Assembly (NCBI GenBank): GCA_039105265.1
Contig: JAPFFF010000398.1
Location: 1 to 23,630, forward strand
Source of the DNA: Tritrichomonas musculus
Lineage: Eukaryota; Parabasalia; Tritrichomonadida; Tritrichomonadidae
DNA: 23,630 bases
Direction of reading: 5' to 3'
The translations under genes and the position numbers were made by a program. The number at the start of each line of letters is the position of its first letter. Position 1 is the stretch's first letter. Below the pieces are notes generated by a model. That model was not told the DNA's origin and made no database searches. It saw nothing but the letters and a program-made list of their open reading frames with translations. Shown piece by piece: positions 17,102 through 23,630 of the stretch.

Positions 17102-18549
17102 AAAGGTATGGAAACTTCTATCCACTCGACAGATCATTTTTCTTTCAAAATATAATTTTTTAATGATGGTATTAATGATAAATATAATATAAAAATGACA
17201 TATTTTTCGAGAGGAATTTAAGATAAAAATAAATTATTTTTTTGTTAAAAATTGAATTCTAATCTGGTTATCTTAATTCAAAAAACAATTTTTTATTATT
17301 TTTTTAATTATATTATTTTTAAATAAAATTATATAAGTAATTTATATTTCATGAGGAAGAACTCGAAATTTATCATTTTTTATATTCATGTCACTTGTGA
17401 TATGAATTATTTTAACCTAAAAGGCTAATTTTTTTTTACCTAAAAGGCGAATTTCAAAATTTTGAAAATTATTAGTATATGAAGGAAATTGTTTTCTAAT
17501 TTTCTTCATATTTATATTAAAAATTCTATTCTCAATTCGTTCAAATCACTTTTTCCATTTTTATTGTTGATTATAAAGCATCATGGATAAGCAAACCAAG
17601 CAAAGATTATTCATTTTTAATATTTTTTCCTAAAACTCAAGCAAATTCGCCAAATTTACTAAATAAAAGCAATTTACAAAATAACTATCGTACAAATTCC
17701 AGCACCTATTTGACTTGATGAAAAAACTATCGATAATTCATTTTTTTATAAGAAAAATAAAACATACTGGAATTAATAAAAGAATTATTTTGTAAATCGC
17801 TTTTATTTAGTGAGTTTTTTGAATTTGCTTGAGCTTTAGGAAAAGACATTCTAAAATAATTATCTTTGCATTGTTTACTTTTCCTCGTTGCGCTGGGATA
17901 TACCTAAGAATTGTTTTGTAAACTACTCTTATTTAGTTATTTTGTTGAGTTTATTTGTGTCTTTGGAAGAAATACTATAAAAAAATAAATTAACCTTTTT
18001 GGTCAAAAAAATTTCATCTTTATTGGTCAATTATAAAATTCATATCATCAATGATATGAACTATACAAAAAATTGATAACATCATATAAGATCTCAAAAT
18101 CCACTCGAAAAACATGGCCTTTTTTTATTTTATTTTCTAATAAATAAAAAAATTAAGAACATATAAAAAAACTAAAAACTTTTGTCGACTCATTCATCTT
18201 TAAATTGATTTTTTCTTAAAAAAACATTTTTTTCTCAATATGCATTTTATAAGATTTGAAATAAGCACTTTCATGCTATTTTTAAATATGTTAATAATAT
18301 GATAAAACAATATTAGACATGTATTAAACTTTGATGAGGTTTTTTCGGTTGATCAAAAATTGCAAATTTTTGAAATTCTTTTTTTCTTGTTTTTCTGTAA
18401 TAAAATTAAAATTATATTTTTTTGATTTTATAATTATTCTACAAATATTATATACATGACGATGGACTAATTTTTAATAAAAAATGATCAATATTCAAGC
18501 TTTTTTTGCATAAAACAAAATTGAATTGAAAAAAAGTTTCCATACCTTT
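17102..18549. mobile_element. Foldback-like non-autonomous DNA transposon (1,448 bp)
   Basis: Termini are AAAGGTATGGAAACTT and AAGTTTCCATACCTTT (16-bp perfect inverted repeats), flanked by the 8-bp direct repeat TTGTAATA (17094-17101 and 18550-18557). The interior is a nested palindrome. The arm 17629-17700 pairs imperfectly with 17768-17840 (for example CTAAATAAAAGCAATTTACA against TGTAAATCGCTTTTATTTAG). Outer arms near 17385-17455 pair with about 18000-18062. A further relative of the inner arm lies at 17908-17966. There is no open frame of note. The superfamily is unresolved; an 8-bp TSD is compatible with hAT, P or Merlin. Confidence 0.85.
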
Positions 18550-18776
18550 TTGTAATATTGAAAGTAATTTGGAAACAATTTTATCCACTGTTTCAGGATA
18601 GCTTTATAGTTTTATTATTTTTAATACATGAAGAAACATTGAATATGGAAGATAAAAGAATTCATTATATGAAAAAAATAAAAATTTTAAAAAAGAAACA
18701 AGAGAATTATGTAAAAAGCATTTTAATTAACCAACCAATATAAATTTTATAAAAATATCAATTGCTTTGTTTAGCA

Positions 18777-19948
18777 TAGGGGATGCAACGATAGGAAATT
18801 TTCTGAAAATTCATTCAAATTTTTTTGTTATTATACTATTTTTTAAAAAATATGATAAATTAAATATGGACTTATAAATAAAAATGAATTATGGGCTGGT
18901 TTTGGAAAATATCTGTCAGAAGTCGAGATATCACTTTCATTTTTTCTGAGACTCTGTTCGAGCATTTTGTAAAATTCTTTTTGATTATATTTTATACTAC
19001 CGTAATGACATTAATATATTCCAAAATGCTAATTATGATTTTACAAAATCAATAAATAGAGTAATTTATATATCATCTTGATGTATAGGTAATTTGATAT
19101 ATAATTTTGAAGAATGTTATAGATTAGGTCTATTTATAATAATAAAATAATTTTAATATGAAATATGAAATAAAATTGCATTTTTATTTTGGATATATTA
19201 GTAAAATATTAAGATGTACAAATACTTTTATTAAAATCATTTTGAATATATAAAAAATATGTTTATAAAAAAAGGATTTTTTCGAAACAGTTTTGAAAAT
19301 TATGTCAATATAATAACTAATTTTTTTGAATATTTTAAATATATTTTATTAATATTGGGTAAAATAATCATATTCGTCTTAAATATTCAAATATAAATGT
19401 ATTTGTGTAGAAAAAAAATTTCAATAATAAACTATCAATATTTTTCAATATCTATAATATTTTATTCAAAAATTGATAAGCAAAAACGATGGTTTCAATA
19501 GGACTAAAATTCTATTTGAATCAATTTCACATTTTTTCTTAATAATATTTGAAAAATTGGATTTTTTAGCAAAATAATAAGCATTAGGTTTTATTTTAAA
19601 ACTTACAAGATGAAAATTTTTTAAAATCAAACAGACCTTCACAAATTTTCCATGCGATATCTCGACTTCTGACAGTTTATATCCATTAAGAAGATGGCGT
19701 TTATATTTATGATATATTTTATATGACAAACAGCATATTTAAAATTGTTTTTATTTGAAAAAGCAAATATTATAAATCAAACAGACCTTCACAAATTTCG
19801 TAAGTGATATCTCGACTTCTGATAGACATTTTCTTATCAAAGAGGTATCATTCGATTTATTAAAGTTCTCTTAATTTATATTTCCTGTTTTTAATAATTT
19901 TTATTAGAGCGTAAATATAGTGTCACTTTTTTATCGTTGCATCCCATA
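18777..19948. mobile_element. Non-autonomous element with 10-bp TSD, probably MULE-like (1,172 bp)
   Basis: Inverted ends read TAGGGGATGCAACGATA on the left and TATGGGATGCAACGATA read inward from the right, 16 of 17 identical. The flanking direct repeat TTGTTTAGCA occurs at 18767-18776 and 19949-19958. A 9-11-bp duplication is typical of Mutator-type elements. Inside, a roughly 58-bp segment is repeated directly at 19625-19682 and 19775-19832 (offset 150), and part of it recurs inverted at 18913-18934 (AGAAGTCGAGATATCAC). No intact gene is present. A weak minus-strand frame at 19466-19729 includes one of these repeats. Confidence 0.82.
19625..19832. repeat. Two direct copies of a ~58-bp segment within the 18777-19948 element
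   Basis: Both copies begin AATCAAACAGACCTTCACAA and share GATATCTCGACTTCTGA, at 19625 and 19775. Read on the minus strand each encodes LSEVEIS...KFVKVCLI, so the copies may be remnants of a repeated coding unit. AAATCAAACAGACCTT also occurs at 20440 in the decayed DUF3447 gene. Confidence 0.8.
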
Positions 19949-20004
19949 TTGTTTAGCAATTTATCGATGAATTCATAAATGATTGAAAACAATGCAAATT
20001 TCCC

Positions 20005-20045
20005 ACTTTTTGAGAAATTTAATGGTATTGAAAATTTCATTTTTT
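20005..20045 (+). promoter_or_regulatory. Candidate promoter of the decayed DUF3447-family gene
   Basis: ACTTTTTGA (20005-20013) is followed 21 bases later by AAAATTTCATTTTTTT, with a TCA triplet at 20037-20039 that resembles the trichomonad initiator. It stands on the same strand as the gene remnant that begins shortly after. Confidence 0.4.
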
Positions 20046-20149
20046 TAAATCAAAACAAATTAATTTAAACTCCGAAAATCAAGTTAACCAAGATAATGCA
20101 AATGACCCTAAACATTGTTCAATTACCAATGATTAAACAAAGATACTAA

Positions 20150-20985
20150 CTTACCATTTATTTGAAAAATATATTGATGAGAAGAAAAAAGCATATGATG
20201 GGATTATTCAATAATTAAAAAATAATGATTCGAAATCTGATAACAACAACAGTGACTTTTATTTCCAAATGTTAACAAATATTATTAATAATATTATTAA
20301 TAATAATCAAATACTCGAAAAATATTGTGAATAAATGCTATATTTGTATACAAATATTAAAAAACGTAGCCGATCATCATCATCGTGATAAAATTTTTAT
20401 TGAAAAAGAATAAAAAAATCTTCAATCACTATAAATATGAAATCAAACAGACCTTGTCAAATATTGAAAATTTCAATATTCTTTTGAAGGAAGAAATTAT
20501 AACGGTTTCTTATGATATTTACAATGAAATCATAAATAAATATAAATTGAATAGAAACCGTTACTTACACTTTTTCTATCCAACAATTGAAAAGTTGATC
20601 GGCGAAGAAGAAGGAAAAGAGGTTTAAAATGAACTTTTAAATACAGATCCCAATATTTTTGATAATTTTGATGAAAAACGTCAAGAAAGATAAAATGACT
20701 TCCACATTTGTTCATTAATGAGGACACGATTTAATTAATGAATTCATTCAATATATAAACCAAACAAATTATTCATTAACTACGGAAATTCCACATTCAA
20801 TTTTTGAGACAAATTTATTTTTAATTGAGAACATAAAGACGAAATTGATTGAGTATTCAGTTTTTTTTTTTTTTGGATCAACTCAAGTTTTTCAATTCTT
20901 AATGATGAATAAAGTTGAATTGAAAATCATACACGTGGTCTAATTAATGACAAAAAAGATGCCAAAGCTGATTTTGAATTTATAC
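20150..20985 (+). pseudogene. Decayed DUF3447 / ankyrin-family gene, N-terminal half
   Basis: Successive plus-strand blocks match the conserved order of trichomonad DUF3447 ankyrin proteins. HLFEKYIDEKKKAYDGII (from about 20156) comes first, followed by YKYEIKQTLSNIENFNIL (about 20434-20490), FFYPTIEKLIGEEE (about 20570-20611) and TDPNIFDNFDEKRQE (about 20643-20690). Then come NEFIQYINQTNYSL and IPHSIFETNLFLIEN in a 44-codon open piece (about 20728-20859), and FFGSTQVFQFLMMNKVELK (about 20871-20927). The blocks lie in several frames separated by stops, so no full protein can be made. The usual SLWLYAIHG region and the ankyrin repeats that follow in intact members are missing. Family function is unknown. 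A T-run at 20860-20874 sits between two blocks. Confidence 0.8.
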
Positions 20986-23177
20986 AATCAAAGAAAAGTG
21001 GAATGAGACCAAATTTACTTGGTACAGAGATTAAAGTGAATAATATCAGAAGTGAAATGATATTAGCAATAAATGGTCTGATCTTCAGTACAAACAAATT
21101 CTACTTTCTGATTGCTATTTCAATTTCATGGATTCAAAAAAAAAAAAAAAAAAAAAAAAAATCAATTCAAAGCCACATCCATGCCTAGTTTATCACCACT
21201 TCGTTAAAGAAATAGCAATAACAAAAGAAGAATCGGAGAATGGAATATTTATGAATATTTTTATTCCATAGATTCTCAACTTCTTCCTTTATGGAACAAA
21301 TCACAAGTTATCTGAATCTTACTACTTTCATAGACTGTGGCTTAGACTTTGATAATATTTTTGAATCAAGAATTAATGATTCTGAAGAAATTTGCCACTT
21401 TGCATATGATTGTTTGTTCTCTGAATTTTGTAAGAAAAATCAGCCAATTGAAAAAATCACTGAATTTGAATATTCAAATTACATCGATGATTTTCTTAAT
21501 CTCTTTAAAATGAAAGATGATCATTGCGACAAATTCATTGCAATGATAAATCATAGTCAGCCAAAGAAAGCTGTTTTCTCAGTAGAAATGAAAGATACTG
21601 ATTATGATTACATGCCAGCAGAGTCAAAGAACATCATCAAGAAGAATTTCAAGGAAATCAAAGAAATAGAAGATGTTACTGTCACATATAAAGAATGGAA
21701 GAGTGCTTTGATTGATATGCTAAGAAATTCAAGCCTCTTTGAGAATGTTCGTTCAAAATTGTTCAAGCAACCAGACAACCAGTTTCATTGACGATCAATT
21801 CGGAAACTAGTTTTTGAATACAAAAATTGCACTGATCACCAGAAGTGTCTATGAAGTCTGCAAAGCTATTAAAAATGATGAAGAAGATCAGATTAAAAGT
21901 GAATTTAATATCCTTAAGAGAATCATCAATCCATGGAATGAAGATGACCGTTATCTGCGATCATTTTGGAAATCGTAGGTTGAATCAGATCCTCAATTTG
22001 CCGATCATTTCACATTTGAGAAGCACGTCAATGAAAAACTTGCAATCAAAGATATAATCAGGAACTGCCAGCCGTTCCACATCTGCGAGTTTTTAGATGA
22101 AGATGACAGTGACACTTCTGCATCATTGCAAGGAATGTCGAAGTGAAAACGTACTTCATTGAACGATATCTTTATTCAATGACGATGTTCACGAGCAGCA
22201 ATGATGAGATCAGCAGCCAAATATTTGATTTCATGACAAATCTTCCATTTGTGCATTGCACAAGGCACATCAGTGTTGAGAGACTTCAGCGATCAAACGA
22301 ACCTCCCCTTCCTGATTCTCGAGACGAGTGAAAACTGCGCTGATCTGCTGAATCATGATAAATTCCAGCCAATAATCAATGACAACAGCAGAACAGAGAG
22401 TCGAGAAATCCTTCAAGAAGCTCTTAAAGCAGCCGATTCATACAACAAAGGAACGAATGCGCCTTCATAACAGAAGTCATACATGAACAGACTCATTGAA
22501 ATCAATAACAATTCCATTTTTACTCCAGAAACGAACATGCCTAATATACGAAAATTCAGAATAATCACAAAAGGCGAACTTCACACAAGAGTCTCACTGA
22601 TGAACACCATCCTTCCTGCTCTTGCACATGTTGATACGAAGCATTTTTCGCCATCTGAACATCTCATTAAAGCATCCAAAGTTCTGACTGGCCACAGAGA
22701 CGCCAGAGACTTGATTAACAAGGATAAATTCTTTGAAGATTTGCCATCAATCTTTGCATTCACCAACAGTTAAGATAATGGCCAATATAAACGTGATTAG
22801 AGAAGGAGATGACTTGTTCGGACTGAAAGAAGGAAGCACGGCCCTCTCTTTATGTGAAGAGCTCAGCATTTTCTTGAGCCAAGAATCAAACAAGGAATCT
22901 TGCAGAGACAAAATTTGGAACAAAATTGAAAATGCACCAAAAAGTGATTCCAAGCCTGACTACTCGATGATCTTGAATGTTTTAATATGATAAGGAATTG
23001 CTTGGTGAACACCTGCTCTTTTCAACTGAAGGTAGGACAGACAAAGAAACTTTGCCTGATGAATTGGAAGGAATTGAAGCAGCAGCTCACTTCCTCAAAT
23101 CATACAAAGTCCAGAACCAAACTCTCTTTGACACAATCAAGTCGAGGATCGTTGTTACAACTAAAGATTCACAATAA
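20985..23177 (+). pseudogene. Broken gene of unknown family spread over several frames
   Basis: From about 20985 the plus strand is less AT-rich and looks coding throughout, but the open frame changes repeatedly. The longest pieces are 21291-21791 (166 aa, starting MEQITSYLNLTTFIDCGLDF), 22483-22773 (96 aa, with IRKFRIITKGELHTRVSLMN) and 22733-22990 (85 aa). The last convincing piece ends with a TAA at about 23175-23177. Composition is acidic, hydrophilic and mainly helical. I recognise no domain and make no functional claim. It could be a decayed host gene downstream of the DUF3447 remnant or a cargo gene of an unidentified element. An A-run (21137-21161) lies near its start. The long open pieces suggest fairly recent inactivation. 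Confidence 0.5.
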
Positions 23178-23564
23178 CTTTTTTTTTGCCATATAAAATA
23201 AAATCTAAATGTGCTATTGCATTCTTTAATAACAAGATATTGAGAAGTTATTGATTATTTTTGGATTATTATCACAATGGTCAATAATCCTTATATTATT
23301 ACATTTATTCTGAAATGATGAATCACAAATAACTAAAAGTTTTGTAACGCATTTTGCTCTTGAATGAACAATAATGATTGCATGAACAATCCATAAAAAA
23401 ATAGATGCTGCGTTTTATAAACAATCATAATAAAAATATTTTTTTCTTTATCATTTTTTGAATCTCTCAAAAAAAAACAATAAAAAACTTTTTTAGATCA
23501 TTTTTATATTTTATTTTATTTCTCCATGTTAAATATGCATTTAATCATTCATAGTTATTTCAAA
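23178..23564. other. Intergenic AT-rich DNA
   Basis: I see no gene, repeat or structured site here. Several TAAA strings follow the TAA at 23177 and would suit trichomonad polyadenylation signals. Confidence 0.5.
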
Positions 23565-23630
23565 TCAGCAAACAACATGAATCTTCTGTGTTTCGTTGAT
23601 CTGCTTGGTTGCTTTCATTGTCAGGATGAA
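23565..23630 (-). CDS. Possible C-terminal end of a minus-strand gene, cut by the window edge
   Basis: The last 66 bases are markedly less AT-rich than the preceding spacer. On the minus strand they read FILTMKATKQINETQKIHVV, Cys, then TGA (23565-23567), with a TAAA about 25 bases further on. The plus strand is also open here (ATG at 23577), so direction is uncertain. Confidence 0.3.
   Translation of the reverse strand, partial: FILTMKATKQINETQKIHVVC

Noticed and set aside
18558-18743. 61-residue plus-strand frame beside the foldback element
   Set aside because: Starts at TTG immediately after the target duplication, is Lys/Ile-rich and has no family resemblance; insufficient support.
20860-21161. 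Homopolymer runs as evidence that all frame changes in the 20-23-kb region are sequencing errors
   Set aside because: The MULE transposase and the ankyrin-RING gene are intact over 2 kb each in the same window and most frame changes are not at homopolymers, so real decay is more likely, though errors cannot be excluded.
22581-22953. Minus-strand frames at 22581-22766 and 22747-22953
   Set aside because: They are antisense to the better-supported plus-strand coding-like pieces and show no family features.

Overview
The window looks like nuclear DNA of a parabasalid protist (a trichomonad, perhaps of the Tritrichomonas/Histomonas group; species not determined). The reasons are the very AT-rich, apparently intron-free sequence, a long ankyrin-repeat protein with a C-terminal RING, decayed DUF3447-type ankyrin-family coding sequence of the kind massively amplified in Trichomonas, and DNA transposons of the Mutator (MULE), Merlin and hAT superfamilies. 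The window is gene-poor: I find one confident host gene, one intact transposase gene and many mobile-element insertions whose ends and target-site duplications (TSDs) can be read directly.

Layout. 1-8346: a MULE transposase gene (2980-5058, minus) plus about 2.3 kb of non-coding DNA. It is enclosed by two arrays of the same 135-bp tandem repeat in opposite orientation: at least 21.5 units on the left, running off the window, and about 7.3 units on the right. I read this as one large MULE whose terminal inverted repeats have become tandem arrays. 8347-10220: AT-rich DNA with a 103-bp direct repeat carrying a perfect hairpin, a possible folded RNA and phased TCAAAAAGT motifs. 10223-10975: a broken Merlin (IS1595/ISXO2-like) transposase. 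11258-11736 and 12537-13015: two 479-bp copies of one MITE in opposite orientation, each with its own 8-bp TSD. 13169-15421 (minus): intact ankyrin-RING gene. 15649-16399: hAT MITE with TSD ATTGAAAT. 16493-16900: MULE-type MITE with 33-bp inverted repeats, 9-bp TSD and a GC-richer insert. 17102-18549: palindromic (foldback) element with TSD TTGTAATA. 18777-19948: element with TSD TTGTTTAGCA. About 20150-20985: decayed DUF3447-family gene. About 20985-23177: a second broken gene that I do not recognise. 23565-23630: possible end of a minus-strand gene.

How the parts relate. The MULE transposase is a candidate source for MULE-type non-autonomous copies, but the inverted repeats I can read do not match its 135-bp unit, so other MULE families must exist in the genome. 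The motif TCAAAAAGT (ACTTTTTGA) recurs far above expectation. It lies upstream of the Merlin gene and the decayed DUF3447 gene, inside the MULE-type MITE ends, and (as TTAAAAAGT) upstream of the MULE transposase. It may be a core promoter element, often followed closely by a TCA initiator-like triplet.

Limits: everything was read by eye. Family names rest on motif recognition, not on database searches.
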